A stretch of 64,000 nucleotides of DNA from Chloroflexia bacterium SDU3-3 (GTDB taxonomy: Bacteria; Chloroflexota; Chloroflexia; Chloroflexales; Roseiflexaceae), in the NCBI GenBank assembly GCA_009268125.1, contig WBOU01000004.1, positions 212,494-276,493 of the forward strand, written 5' to 3'. Position numbers and translations under genes: made by a program. The notes beneath the pieces were generated by a model. The model had not been told where the DNA came from. It ran no database searches and saw only the letters and a program-made list of their open reading frames with translations. Shown here piece by piece: positions 8,068 through 16,870 of the stretch. Position 1 is the first letter of the stretch; the number at the start of each line of letters is the position of its first letter.

Positions 8068-8973
8068 GTGGCAAGAGAGTCTGTTTCCTCATCCGAGCAG
8101 CGCGGGGCCGAGACCATGGCCGCGCTGCGGCGCAACGAGCGCGCCCGCCTAACCGGCCTGCTCAGCCCTGGCCTGGCATGGGTGCTGCTGTTCTTCGCGC
8201 TGCCCCTGCTGATCATTGTGCTGTACAGCTTCCTCGCCCCTGGCCGCTTCGGCGGCGTGGAGTGGGCGACCACCACCAAGAACTACCTCACGCTGTTCAC
8301 CAGCTCGGTCTACCTCAACGCCTACTGGCGCTCCATCGTGATCAGCGTGCTCACCACCCTGATCACCGTGCTGCTGGCCTACCCCATGGCGCTCTTCATC
8401 GTCCAGCGCTCGCGCCGCTGGCGCACCATCCTGCTGTTCCTGGTGCTGCTGCCGTTCTGGACCAACTTCCTGGTGCGCACCTACGCATGGATGATCATCC
8501 TGAACGAGAACGGCGTGCTGAACATGGCGCTGCGCTCTATCGGGCTGCCCCCGCAGAAGATCCTCTACACCGAGTGGGCCACGCTGTTCGGCCTGGTGTA
8601 CGGCGAGCTGCCCTTCATGGTGCTGCCGATCTACACCTCGCTCGACCGCTTCGACTTCCGCCTGCTGGAGGCCTCCGCCGACCTGGGGGCCGACCGCTGG
8701 CGCTCGTTCCTGCGCGTGATGCTGCCGCTGACTATGCCGGGCGTGGTGGCCGGGTCGGTGCTGGTGTTCATCCCCACCATCGGCCAGTTCGTCGTCTCCG
8801 AGCTGCTGGGCGGGGCCAAGGTCGACTACATCGGCAACCTGCTGCAGCGCCTGTTCCTGCGATCCAACCCGCCGAACTGGCCGCTCGGCTCGGCCATGGC
8901 GGTGGTGGTGATGCTGATCCTGACCATGATCATTGTGCTGTACTTCCGGGGCACGACGGAGGATGACCGATGA
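8068..8973 (+). CDS. potB: Polyamine-type ABC transporter permease
   Basis: This 301-residue integral membrane protein has six predicted membrane segments and the binding-protein-dependent permease (EAA) loop LLEASADLGADRWRSFLRVMLPLTMPG, which docks onto the ATPase. GTG 8068 is chosen because TAGGAGC lies 8 bp upstream. Its stop overlaps the start of potC by 4 bp (ATGA), indicating translational coupling. The N-terminal 30 residues are hydrophilic and cytoplasmic. It pairs with PotC to form the channel. Confidence 0.92.
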   Translation: MARESVSSSEQRGAETMAALRRNERARLTGLLSPGLAWVLLFFALPLLIIVLYSFLAPGRFGGVEWATTTKNYLTLFTSSVYLNAYWRSIVISVLTTLITVLLAYPMALFIVQRSRRWRTILLFLVLLPFWTNFLVRTYAWMIILNENGVLNMALRSIGLPPQKILYTEWATLFGLVYGELPFMVLPIYTSLDRFDFRLLEASADLGADRWRSFLRVMLPLTMPGVVAGSVLVFIPTIGQFVVSELLGGAKVDYIGNLLQRLFLRSNPPNWPLGSAMAVVVMLILTMIIVLYFRGTTEDDR

Positions 8974-9842
8974 GCGACCCTGAGACGACGCCGGACGTGC
9001 GGCCCGTGTACAAGGCCCCCGGCCTAGAGGAGCGCGGCATCTCGTGGCGCACCTGGCTGCTGGGGGCCGAGGCCGCGCTGATGTACGTGTACCTGTTCGC
9101 GCCGATCGTGGTGCTGGTGATCTTCTCGTTCACCTCCGACCCGTTCGGCATCCGCTGGACAGGCTTCACGCTCAACTGGTACGCGAAGCTGCTGTCCAAC
9201 ACCCGCCTGATCGACGCGACCATCCACACCCTCACGGTGGCCACGCTCTCCACGCTGGTGGCCACCGTGCTGGGCACCATGCTGGCCCTGGCCATGGAGC
9301 GCTACCGCTTCCGGGGGCGCAGCGCCACCGACACACTGCTCTACCTGCCGATCGTCATCCCCGAGATCGTGCTGGCGGTGGCGCTGCTGTCGTTCTTCGC
9401 CTTCGCCTTCAACCTGGCCGAGTCGCTGTTCGGCATCCACATGCAGCAGGGCATGGCCACGGTGGTGATCGCGCACGTGACGTTCAGCGTGGCCTTCGTG
9501 GTGGTGACGGTGCGCACCAGCCTGCGCGGCTTCGACCAGCGCCTGGAGGAGGCCGCCATGGACCTGGGCGCGAGCCGCTTCCAGACCTTCCGCCGCGTGA
9601 CCTTCCCGCTCATCCTGCCGGGGATCATCGGCGGCGCGCTGCTTGCATTTACACTCTCGCTCGACGACTTTATCATCAGCCTGTTTGTGGCTGGCCCCGG
9701 CACGCTGCTGCTGCCTGTCGAGGTCTACAACCGCGTGAAGCGCTCGGTCACGCCCGAGATCAATGCGATCTCCACGCTGATGCTGCTGTTCTCCATGGCG
9801 CTGGTGGGCCTCTCGCAGCTGGTGCAGCGCCAGAAGCGCTAG
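8970..9842 (+). CDS. potC: Polyamine-type ABC transporter permease
   Basis: The 290-residue second permease has six membrane segments and an EAA loop (RLEEAAMDLGASRFQTFRRV) followed by FPLILPGIIGGALLAF, as in PotC. The start overlaps the potB stop. The N-terminus has about 25 extra hydrophilic residues compared with short PotC proteins. It is followed by 271 bp containing one family-1 repeat unit (9936-9962) before potD, so potD may be partly uncoupled from the upstream genes. Confidence 0.92.
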   Translation: MSDPETTPDVRPVYKAPGLEERGISWRTWLLGAEAALMYVYLFAPIVVLVIFSFTSDPFGIRWTGFTLNWYAKLLSNTRLIDATIHTLTVATLSTLVATVLGTMLALAMERYRFRGRSATDTLLYLPIVIPEIVLAVALLSFFAFAFNLAESLFGIHMQQGMATVVIAHVTFSVAFVVVTVRTSLRGFDQRLEEAAMDLGASRFQTFRRVTFPLILPGIIGGALLAFTLSLDDFIISLFVAGPGTLLLPVEVYNRVKRSVTPEINAISTLMLLFSMALVGLSQLVQRQKR

Positions 9843-10113
9843 GTTTCCCCGCTCAGGGGCTATGCGTTCTGCAACACCAAGCGAGCGAGATCGGGTGCGC
9901 AATGCTGAGATGATGACGATTTGCTCTCTTTTGCCCCTTGGTGTCTTGGAGTCTTGGTGGTAAAACGCGCTGCCGAACGTGTCGGCCCTGGCTTCCCACC
10001 TGCGCACGAGGCGGCTGGCCCGCCGCTGCGGTATGCTGAACATGGTCTCTCGCGCCACACGGCGCTTCTCAGATTGCGTGTGCCCGCGCTGGGCATGAAC
10101 GGAGGAACCGAAT

Positions 10114-11229
10114 TTGAAGCGAGGCATTGTTTCCATGGGGCTGCTGCTGGCAGCCACGGTGGCCCTGGCCGCGTGCGGCGGGGCGAGCGGCGGCGCGGCC
10201 ACATCCGCCACCAGCGGGGCGGCGGCCACGGGCGGCGGCACGCTCTACGTCTACACCTGGTCGGACTACACCGACCCGGCGGTGGTGCAGCAGTTCGAGC
10301 AGGAGTACGGCGTCAAGGTGGTGCTGGACACCTTCGACACCAACGAGGACATGATCGCCAAGGTGCGCGTCGGCAACTCCGGCTACGATGTGGTGGTGCC
10401 CTCGGACTACGCCGTGGACATCATGGTGAAGGAGAACCTGCTGGCCCCGCTCGACAAGAGCAAGCTGCCGAACCTCAAGAACATTCTGCCCGAGAACATG
10501 GGCCAGTACTTCGACCCCGAGAACGGCTACTCGGTGCCCTACCTCTACGGCGTCACCGGCATCGCCTACAGCAAGAAGGCCTACCCCACCCCGCCCGATA
10601 GCTGGGCCGACCTGTTCGACACGGCCAAGCTAGAGGCGGTGAAGGGCAAGGTGAGCATGCTCGACGACGAGCGCGAGACGCCCGGCGCGGCCCTGCGCTA
10701 CCTGGGCAAGTCGGTGAACGAGACCGACGCGGCGGCGCTCCAGCAGGTGCAGGAGCTGCTGATCAAGCAGAAGCCCTACCTGGCCACCTACAACTCCAAC
10801 GACGTGAACCGCAAGCTGGTGAGCGGCGAGTACGTGATCGCCCACGCCTACAACGGCATGGCCATCCAGGCCATCCTGGGCCTCGGCGACGAGTTCCCCG
10901 GCAGCGACGACATCGGCTGGGTGCTGCCCAAGGAGGGCGGCATCGTGTGGCAGGACAACCTGGCGATCGTGAAGGACTCGCGCAACGTGGAGCTGGCCCA
11001 CAAGTTCATCGACTTCACCATGCGCCCGGATGTGGCGGCCAAGAACGCCGCGTACGTGAACTACCTGACGCCCAACGCCGAGGCCGTCAAGCAGCTGCCG
11101 CAGAAGGTGCAAGACCTCTACGCCCAGGGCTTCGCGCCAAACGACGAGATGTACAAGCGCCTAGAGCGCACCAAGGTGACGGGCAGCGACGCGTTCAGCA
11201 CGCTGTGGTCGGCGGTGAAGGGCCAGTAG
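10114..11229 (+). CDS. potD: Polyamine-type ABC transporter substrate-binding lipoprotein
   Basis: This 371-residue protein starts with a lipoprotein signal peptide (KRGIVSMGLLLAATVALAAC, lipidated Cys at 21) and a Gly/Ala/Thr linker, then a periplasmic-binding fold beginning GGTLYVYTWSDYTDPAVVQQFE, diagnostic of the PotD/PotF group. Asp and aromatic residues suited to diamine binding are present (YTWSDY, VVVPSDYAVD, NYLTPNAEA). TTG 10114 is the start: GGAGG lies about 8 bp upstream, and the signal peptide begins right there. It captures substrate outside the membrane for PotBC. Confidence 0.92.
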   Translation: MKRGIVSMGLLLAATVALAACGGASGGAATSATSGAAATGGGTLYVYTWSDYTDPAVVQQFEQEYGVKVVLDTFDTNEDMIAKVRVGNSGYDVVVPSDYAVDIMVKENLLAPLDKSKLPNLKNILPENMGQYFDPENGYSVPYLYGVTGIAYSKKAYPTPPDSWADLFDTAKLEAVKGKVSMLDDERETPGAALRYLGKSVNETDAAALQQVQELLIKQKPYLATYNSNDVNRKLVSGEYVIAHAYNGMAIQAILGLGDEFPGSDDIGWVLPKEGGIVWQDNLAIVKDSRNVELAHKFIDFTMRPDVAAKNAAYVNYLTPNAEAVKQLPQKVQDLYAQGFAPNDEMYKRLERTKVTGSDAFSTLWSAVKGQ

Positions 11230-11243
11230 CCCTGCCCATTGCG

Positions 11244-11283
11244 GCGCGGGGCTGCCTGCGGGCGGCCCCGCGCTTTGCTTTTT
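11244..11283 (+). terminator. Intrinsic terminator of the pot operon
   Basis: A 9-bp perfect stem, GCGCGGGGC (11244-11252) and GCCCCGCGC (11265-11273), followed by TTTGCTTTTT. Confidence 0.8.
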
Positions 11284-11420
11284 GGGGAAGTGCGCCCGCC
11301 TCGTGCGGCGCGGCCTCGTCGCGCTGGTCGTGATCATGGCCAGCGTGCCGCCGCCCGCGCCTTCGCCGGATGGGCGGGGGCGAGGCCCCCGCTACCCGCG
11401 ATAATTGGAGAGGATCTGCC

Positions 11421-11855
11421 ATGAGCTTTTTTGTTGAGTGGGTGATCGCCGACCCTGCCGATGCTGCCGCTATCGCCGAATCGCTGGATGAGGAGCAGTA
11501 TCCGCCTGAGGGCTGGCCATGGCTCTCGCTGCAAAATATCGGCGAGATCGATCTGATGCTGCTCGAAGCGCAGCTTCGCGGTCTGCCGATGGATGCGGTC
11601 GGCGACGGGGCGGAGCTGCTCTTGCAAGGCTCGGAAGAAGGCCCGTTTGTCTGGGCGGTCAGCCCCGAGCTGGTGGCGATCCTCGCCTCGCTCGCGCCGA
11701 GCGAGCACGAGAGCGTCGCCGCGCTCTGGCAGCAGAACGAGGAGCTGGAGCCGTGGCCTGTGCCCGATCTGGCAATTGTGCTTGGCGAGATGTGCGATTT
11801 TGCGCGGCAGTCCCAGAGTCTTGGCAGGCCAGTGCTGGCGGTCGGCGCATTCTAG
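11421..11855 (+). CDS. Conserved-looking hypothetical protein
   Basis: An acidic 144-residue soluble protein, mostly helical by composition, starting SFFVEWVIADPADAAAIAES. There is no signal peptide or membrane segment, and only one Cys. GGAGAGGA at 11407-11414 places the ATG at 11421. GC content is visibly lower than in neighbours. I do not recognise the family. The blend of an N-terminal strand followed by short acidic helices resembles DUF-type immunity or regulatory proteins, but that is only an impression. The gene stands alone between the pot terminator and a repeat block. Confidence 0.6.
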   Translation: MSFFVEWVIADPADAAAIAESLDEEQYPPEGWPWLSLQNIGEIDLMLLEAQLRGLPMDAVGDGAELLLQGSEEGPFVWAVSPELVAILASLAPSEHESVAALWQQNEELEPWPVPDLAIVLGEMCDFARQSQSLGRPVLAVGAF

Positions 11856-11916
11856 CGCAGCAGCGCTCTTTTCCTTTTCCTCCCTTCGCGCCATCGCGGC
11901 ACTCGTTCTCTTTTGT

Positions 11917-12045
11917 CCCCTTGGTGGCTTGGCGTCTTGGTGGTGAAAACCTTCGTTCCTTCGCGCCTTTGTGGTATTTGTTCCCTTCGCGTCTTCATGG
12001 TATTCGTTTTCTTTTCTTGGTGTCTTGGCGTCTTGGTGGTAAATC
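11917..12045. repeat. Four family-1 units in reverse orientation
   Basis: Alternating CTTGG- and CTTCG-type units (about 11917-11945, 11955-11980, 11984-12003, 12018-12045) run up to the ribosome-binding site of the following gene. Confidence 0.8.
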
Positions 12046-12063
12046 TCTCTAGGAGAAAACGCT

Positions 12064-12714
12064 ATGCCCAATCTCACCTTCCTGCACACCTCGCCCGTGC
12101 ACATCGAGACCTTCGGGCGGCTGGCCGCCGAGCTGGCCCCGCACATCCCCGTGGCCCATGTGGTCGACGAGGCCCTGCTGGATGCGGCGCGCGCCCACGG
12201 CCTGACCCCGGAGGTGCGCGGCCAGATCGCGCGGCGCGTGGCCCAGGCCGCCGCCCAGGGGGCCGCGCTGGTGCTCTGCACCTGCTCCACCATCGGCGGC
12301 GCGGCGGAGGAGGCGGGCGCGCTGCGGGTGGACCGCGCCATGGCCGAGGCGGCGGTGGCGGCTGGCCCGCGCATCGTGGTGCTGGCCGCGCTGGCCAGCA
12401 CGCTAGCCCCCACCCGCGAACTGATCGCCAGCGTGGCCCAGGCCAGCGCCGCCCAGGTTGCCATCGCCGAGCTGCTGTGCGAGGGCGCGTGGGCGCACTT
12501 CGAGCGCGGCGATATGGCGGCGTACCACCGCGCCATCGCCGCACAGCTGGCCCAGGCCGCGCCCCAGGCCGATGTGCTGGTGCTGGCCCAGGCCTCCATG
12601 GCGGGCGCGGCGGCGCTCTGCCAGGGCATCGCCGTGCCCATCCTCAGCAGCCCCCGGCTGGGCGTGCAGGCCGCCGCGCTGGCCTATGAGCGCGCGGTCG
12701 GCGCTGGCGGCTGA
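12064..12714 (+). CDS. Asp/Glu/hydantoin racemase-family protein
   Basis: The 216-residue protein has the two-lobed racemase fold signature: N-terminal strand TFLHTSPVHIETF, then ALVLCTCSTIGGAAEEA with the first catalytic Cys position (C76 within CTCST). At the second site, where racemases normally have a Cys, the sequence is VLVLAQASMAGAAALC, so the usual second thiol is missing. Two-base racemisation is therefore unlikely, and a decarboxylase-like or other role is possible. TAGGAGAA is well placed before ATG 12064. No operon partner is visible. Confidence 0.8.
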   Translation: MPNLTFLHTSPVHIETFGRLAAELAPHIPVAHVVDEALLDAARAHGLTPEVRGQIARRVAQAAAQGAALVLCTCSTIGGAAEEAGALRVDRAMAEAAVAAGPRIVVLAALASTLAPTRELIASVAQASAAQVAIAELLCEGAWAHFERGDMAAYHRAIAAQLAQAAPQADVLVLAQASMAGAAALCQGIAVPILSSPRLGVQAAALAYERAVGAGG

Positions 12715-12835
12715 AGGGCATCGCCCCATGGTGTCCCTCTTCACGGCCTTTTTGGCAACCATGCGCGGTCGGCTGCCGATGATCACCATTGTCGGCATCG
12801 CCCTCGTTCCGATGACCACGCTGCCCCGCCAAGCC

Positions 12836-13007
12836 GTAGGGGCGGGTCTGGTGCCCGCCCCACCGCAGCCCGCCGCAGGCATCGAACACCAACCGATGAT
12901 AACGGCGCGTGGCGATGCTGATCCGCTTCGCGTGCATCGGCGTCATCGAACGCCCCTGGGATGCATACGATGGGCGCTGCGCGGGCGGGCACCAAACCCG
13001 CCCCTAC
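12836..13007. repeat. Family-2 paired inverted element, copy 1
   Basis: GTAGGGGCGGGTCTGGTGCC begins at 12836 and the inverted partner GGGCGGGCACCAAACCCGCC ends with CCCTAC at about 13005. Each end is itself a GGGCGGG/CCCGCCC hairpin. The ~120-bp core and flanking CATCGC-rich DNA resemble the other three copies. The region 12715-13303 holds no gene. Confidence 0.75.
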
Positions 13008-13040
13008 GTCAATGATCGCATCGCCCGCACGAGCGGCACC

Positions 13041-13068
13041 TTCGCCGCATGGGCCAGGTGGGTAGGGC
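13041..13068 (+). repeat. Isolated family-3 end fragment
   Basis: GGCACCTTCGCCGCATGGGC plus a short GT-rich tail matches the right end of the ~180-bp family-3 elements, without the rest of the element. Confidence 0.65.
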
Positions 13069-13096
13069 TGGCCCCGCGCCGTTTTAAAGCCGTTTG

Positions 13097-13212
13097 TTCC
13101 CTTGGAGCCTTGGAGTCTTGGTGGTAAACGGGTCTCTCGTCCCCTTCATGCCTTCGCGTCTTCGTGGTGAATCGGTCTTCGCATTCCCTTAGTGTGTTGG
13201 TGGTGAATTTTC
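13097..13212. repeat. Three family-1 units in reverse orientation
   Basis: Units at about 13097-13128, 13143-13170 and a degenerate one at 13188-13212 precede the small gene at 13304. Confidence 0.75.
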
Positions 13213-13303
13213 TCGTTCCTACTTGTCAGATGCAGCCGTTGTGGGCGATAATGGCGGAGCGTATTTCTTGGGTGTCGCCCCGACGCCCCGCGCAACGAAA
13301 GGC

Positions 13304-13537
13304 ATGAGGATGGAAGAGCTTGTGAGCCGCATCAGCGCGCAGACCGGCCTGCCGCCGGAGATGGCGCGCCAGGCCGCGCAGGTGGTGATCGATTTCATCA
13401 AAGAGCGTGCGCCGGAGCCGATCAAGGGCCAGATCGACCCGATCATCAGCAACCCGCAGTTTGGCGCGATGGCGGGCCAGGCGCTGGATGCGCTCGGCGG
13501 CCTTTTCGGCAAGAAGGACGACGACGAGAAGAAGTAG
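13304..13537 (+). CDS. Small DUF2267-like helical protein
   Basis: The 77-residue protein reads MRMEELVSRISAQTGLPPEMARQAAQVVIDFIKERAPEPIKG then a hydrophobic helix ALDALGGLFGK and a charged KKDDDEKK tail. The helix pattern (two helices, a VV-FIKER segment and a PEPI turn) resembles a short DUF2267-like or YidB-like module; function unknown. Start is ATG 13304 (an alternative is the in-frame ATG 13310). It is followed by a strong terminator, so it is probably a single-gene unit. Confidence 0.65.
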   Translation: MRMEELVSRISAQTGLPPEMARQAAQVVIDFIKERAPEPIKGQIDPIISNPQFGAMAGQALDALGGLFGKKDDDEKK

Positions 13538-13600
13538 CTCGCCTGCTGCTGGCCCTGTGGGACTTGTGTGTCTTGCAGGGCTTTTGTTTGCCTTTTGAAA

Positions 13601-13636
13601 GAAGGCTTGCCCGCTGGTGCGGCGAGCCTTCTTTTC
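13601..13636 (+). terminator. Intrinsic terminator after the small helical protein gene
   Basis: Stem GAAGGCTTGCC (13601-13611) pairs with GGCGAGCCTTC (13621-13631) with one G-T pair, followed by TTTT. From here to 13931 (about 300 bp) I see no gene or known repeat. Confidence 0.75.
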
Positions 13637-13931
13637 GCGGGTAGCTTGCGCTAGGCAGAGGGGCGCTGGAGGACTTCGGCGGCGTGCTGTGCTCGCTGCG
13701 CGAGCTGCTTAGGTGTTGAAAAGCCCATCTGTTCGCGGAAGCACGCCGCGCAAGCGCTGAATCCACATGCACCATGGGCAAATCACGCCGCCAAGCGCCT
13801 GATGCATACGGCGCTGCTGTGGAAGCTGCTTGCATAAGAGCTGAAGCGCTCTGCAATCACGGCGCAGCACGACTCACCGTAGCCGAATCTGGTTGCGCAA
13901 GCGATCAATACGGCGATGTGCGGGCAAAAAG

Positions 13932-13967
13932 AGCGGAGGCGAGGCCGAAAACAGCCTCGCCTCCGCT
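13932..13967 (-). terminator. Intrinsic terminator of the large membrane protein gene
   Basis: A perfect 14-bp stem (AGCGGAGGCGAGGC at 13932-13945 and its complement at 13954-13967). On the minus strand it is followed by a CTCTTTTTG tract. The plus strand also has TTTT, so it may work both ways. Confidence 0.8.
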
Positions 13968-13989
13968 TTTCTACCGTGCCGCTGTGCTG

Positions 13990-16497
13990 CTAGGGGATGC
14001 GCACCTGCCCCAGGGTGGCGCTGCCCTCGGTCAGCGGCAGCGCGGCCTGCGCGCCCTCGTCGAAGGCGGCGACGGCCAGGGTGTAGGCCCCGGCGGGCAG
14101 GTCGGCGGGCAGCGCCAGGCTGCGCGTCTCGGCCACGATCTCCCCGGCCCGCCAGCGCCACACCGGGTAGAAGCCGCCCTGCGGCGCACCCGCGCTGGAT
14201 GCCACCGTGGCCCCGCTGGCATCTAGCAGCCGCAGCTCCAGCGCCACCGGACGCCGGATGGGCGTCTGGGCGTGCCAGCGCAGCCGCACGGACAGCGCGC
14301 CCTCGGCCACGCCCGCGCTCTGCCAGCCATCCAGGGCCAGCACCGCGCCGAATTGGGCGTGGGCCGCCGCCACCGGCGCGCTGTCCTCGCGCCGCAGGTA
14401 GACCAGCTCGCCGCTGTGGGGCGAGAGGTTCAGCAGCTGGCCCTCCTGGGTGCGGTCGAAGCTGGCCAGGGTGCGCTCATCCACCGACACCCCGTCGAAC
14501 GAGAGCCGCAGGCGCAGCTCCATGTGGCCCTCGGGCGCGGCGGCGGGCGGCGCGAAGGAGGGGAAGCTGTCGTCGTTGATGTAGCCCGAGCCGCCCAGCG
14601 TCGCGGGGTCGATCTCCACGCCCAGGTACTGATCCTTGTTCACGTCCTCGCGCGGGGCCAGCGGGTAGCGCGCCACCAGATCATCCCCGCGCAGCAGGCG
14701 TAGCTCGGCCAGCGGCAGCGTGCCCGAGATCGGGTGCACCAGCTCCAGCGCCGCCTTCAGCCTGCCATCCTCCAGCCGCGAGCTGTAGCGCACCACCAGC
14801 GGGTTGGCGCTCTCTCTGTCTAGGCTGGCGCGGCGCAGCACCGCCACATGGCCGAACTGGGCCAGCACCTCGGTGCCGGGCGGCGGCGCGCTCAGGCTGG
14901 TGGAGACCGCCACCTTGGGCTGGTGGCGGTCCATGGCCCAGCCCTCGGTGGTGGGCGGCGCGGCGGCCAGCGCGGCCATGGCGGCCTCGGCCTGGTCGCG
15001 CCGCTGGCCCAGCAGCGCCACCTGGAGCCAGTAGGCCATCGGCCCGGCGGGCGCGCCCACCAGCACGGCCTTCTCGGCGGCCTTGGGGTCGCTGGCGCGC
15101 AGCCAGCGGGCGGCCCGCACCAGGTCGGGCGTGGGGATGTGCTCGGCGGCTAGGGGCAGCGCGCCGGGGGCGCTGGCGAGCACCAGCAGCGCGGCCCCCA
15201 GCGGCGCGGCCCAGCGCATTGGCGCGCGCAGCCCGGCCAACCGGGTGAGTGCGGCCCCCACCAGCGCTGCCCCCAGCGGCACGGCCACGAACAGCATCTT
15301 GGTGCTGTGGTAGGGCGCGGCCAGGCCCAGCCGTGCGGCCAGGCCCAGCCCCGCTAGCTCCAGCAGGGCCAGCGCCAGCAGCAAGGCCAGCGTAGGCACG
15401 CGGCCCAGCGCGGCGGCCCAGCGCGGCAGCCCAGCGCCGCCCGCCGATGTGATCGCCAGCACCAGCGCGGCGGGCGCGGCCAGCAGCAGCGGCGCGAGGC
15501 CATGGAGCGTGGGGTCGGCCACCACGCCTTGGTGCTCCAGCACCAGCTGGCCAGTGCGCATGCGGGCGGGCAGATCGACAAGCACCAGGGCCAGCGTGGG
15601 CGCGAGCGCCAGGGCCAGCGCGGCGGCGCGGCCCCGCCACGGGCCAGCGCGCCAGGGGGCCAGCGCGGCCAGGGCCAGCGCGGCGGCGGGCACCGGCAGC
15701 CACAGCGGGTAGGCCGCCTCCAGCGCGGCCAGGGCTAGCCCGGCCTGCGCAGCATCCCAGGGCGTCAGGGGCTGGGCGCGGGTGGCCCAGGCGCACACCA
15801 GCAGCACCAGCAGCAGGCCCAGCATCTGGGCGTAGTAGCTGTGGTCGATGTAGGCATCCAGGAAGAACATGCGGTGGGCCAGCAGCAGCAGCGGCGCGGC
15901 CAGCCCCAGCAGCGCGCGCCAGCCCGTGGCGCCGCCAGCCTGCGCGGCCAGCAGCGCGACCAGCGCCGCGCACAGCCCGCCCAGCAGCGCCGCCGCCGGG
16001 AAGGTCGCCTCTAGCGCGGGGGTGCGGGCCAGCGCGGCCAGCGCATTGGTGAAGAAGGCGAAGCCGGGCGGGTAGGCGATCATCTCGCCCATCAGGCCGC
16101 GCGTCTGCGAGTCCAGCGGCGGCAGGCGCTGCTCGCGGGCCACCCAATCCACCAGCTGAAACTGGTGCACGGCATCCACCGAGCGACCCAGCGGCAGCAG
16201 CGCGGGCCAGGCCAGCCACAGCGAGACGCCGCCCACCAGCGCCAGGGCCAGCGCCGCCGTGGCCAGCTCGCCCGGCGCGGCCCGCCAGCGCCCGCGCGCC
16301 AGATCGCGCAGGCTGGGCAGCAGCCCCAGCGCGGCGGCGGCCAGCAGCAGCGCGGGGGCGATCGGCAGGCCCGCGCGGCCCGCCAGCAGCGCGGCCACCA
16401 CCAGGGCCGCAATGGCCCCGCCGATACCGCGCAGCGCCAGCCACGCCAGGGTGGGGCGCTCGTCGGGCGGGGTTGGGGGAAGTGTAGATGTTGACAT
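13990..16497 (-). CDS. Large polytopic membrane protein, glycosyltransferase-like (GT-C style)
   Basis: This 835-residue protein has about a dozen hydrophobic segments over the first ~470 residues, then a soluble C-terminal half. After the first membrane helices the loop SVDAVHQFQLVDWVAREQRLPP with Asp/His/Gln and the YPPGFAFFTNALAAL helix are reminiscent of GT-C family polyprenyl-phosphate sugar transferases, but I cannot assign a subfamily. The C-terminal part (about 590-835) is beta-rich with two related modules (IDPATLGG..., LDGWQSAGVAEGALSVRLRW), as in extracellular jelly-roll domains. The ATG at 16497 is chosen because residues upstream of it look like leader DNA. Composition is extremely Ala/Leu-rich. 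Single-gene unit with its own terminator. Confidence 0.7.
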   Translation of the reverse strand: MSTSTLPPTPPDERPTLAWLALRGIGGAIAALVVAALLAGRAGLPIAPALLLAAAALGLLPSLRDLARGRWRAAPGELATAALALALVGGVSLWLAWPALLPLGRSVDAVHQFQLVDWVAREQRLPPLDSQTRGLMGEMIAYPPGFAFFTNALAALARTPALEATFPAAALLGGLCAALVALLAAQAGGATGWRALLGLAAPLLLLAHRMFFLDAYIDHSYYAQMLGLLLVLLVCAWATRAQPLTPWDAAQAGLALAALEAAYPLWLPVPAAALALAALAPWRAGPWRGRAAALALALAPTLALVLVDLPARMRTGQLVLEHQGVVADPTLHGLAPLLLAAPAALVLAITSAGGAGLPRWAAALGRVPTLALLLALALLELAGLGLAARLGLAAPYHSTKMLFVAVPLGAALVGAALTRLAGLRAPMRWAAPLGAALLVLASAPGALPLAAEHIPTPDLVRAARWLRASDPKAAEKAVLVGAPAGPMAYWLQVALLGQRRDQAEAAMAALAAAPPTTEGWAMDRHQPKVAVSTSLSAPPPGTEVLAQFGHVAVLRRASLDRESANPLVVRYSSRLEDGRLKAALELVHPISGTLPLAELRLLRGDDLVARYPLAPREDVNKDQYLGVEIDPATLGGSGYINDDSFPSFAPPAAAPEGHMELRLRLSFDGVSVDERTLASFDRTQEGQLLNLSPHSGELVYLRREDSAPVAAAHAQFGAVLALDGWQSAGVAEGALSVRLRWHAQTPIRRPVALELRLLDASGATVASSAGAPQGGFYPVWRWRAGEIVAETRSLALPADLPAGAYTLAVAAFDEGAQAALPLTEGSATLGQVRIP

Positions 16498-16562
16498 AGA
16501 TCTATCGTGTGCAGAAACAGGCAGGTGCCACAAAAGCGCCATTGTAGCACGGCACGCTGGGG

Positions 16563-16790
16563 AGATTCACCACCAAGACACCAAGACACCAAGAAGATTC
16601 ACCACCAAGGCACCAAGACACCAAGAAGATTCACCACCAAGGCACCAAGACACCAAGAAGATTCACCACCAAGGCACCAAGACACTAAGATCTCTTATAG
16701 TAAAAACGGTTTTTCTTCCCCTTGGCGTCTTGGAGTCTTGGTGGTAAAACGGATCTTTTTGTCCTTCGCGTCTTGGTGGTAAAAACGGTT
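16563..16790. repeat. 32-bp tandem array of family-1 units, then reverse units
   Basis: GATTCACCACCAAGGCACCA begins a 32-bp unit (adding agacaccaagaa) repeated about four times from 16563 to 16690. It is followed by two units in the opposite orientation (16720-16747 and 16764-16783). The whole interval 16498-16870 between divergent genes is filled by it; no gene seen. Confidence 0.85.
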
Positions 16791-16870
16791 CCCCGCCTTG
16801 TGAATGAGGCGCAGAATCGCAAACGGCAGTAGACTTACGCTTTGAAAGCTATTAGGTTGAACTGGAGAAA

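Noticed and set aside
9024-10241. 405-codon minus-strand frame across potC and potD
   Set aside because: Antisense to two clear transporter genes, with no ribosome-binding site and a composition typical of antisense GC-rich reading.
13640-13930. Possible small gene in the gap before the membrane-protein gene terminator
   Set aside because: No frame with a ribosome-binding site or recognisable sequence; treated as intergenic.
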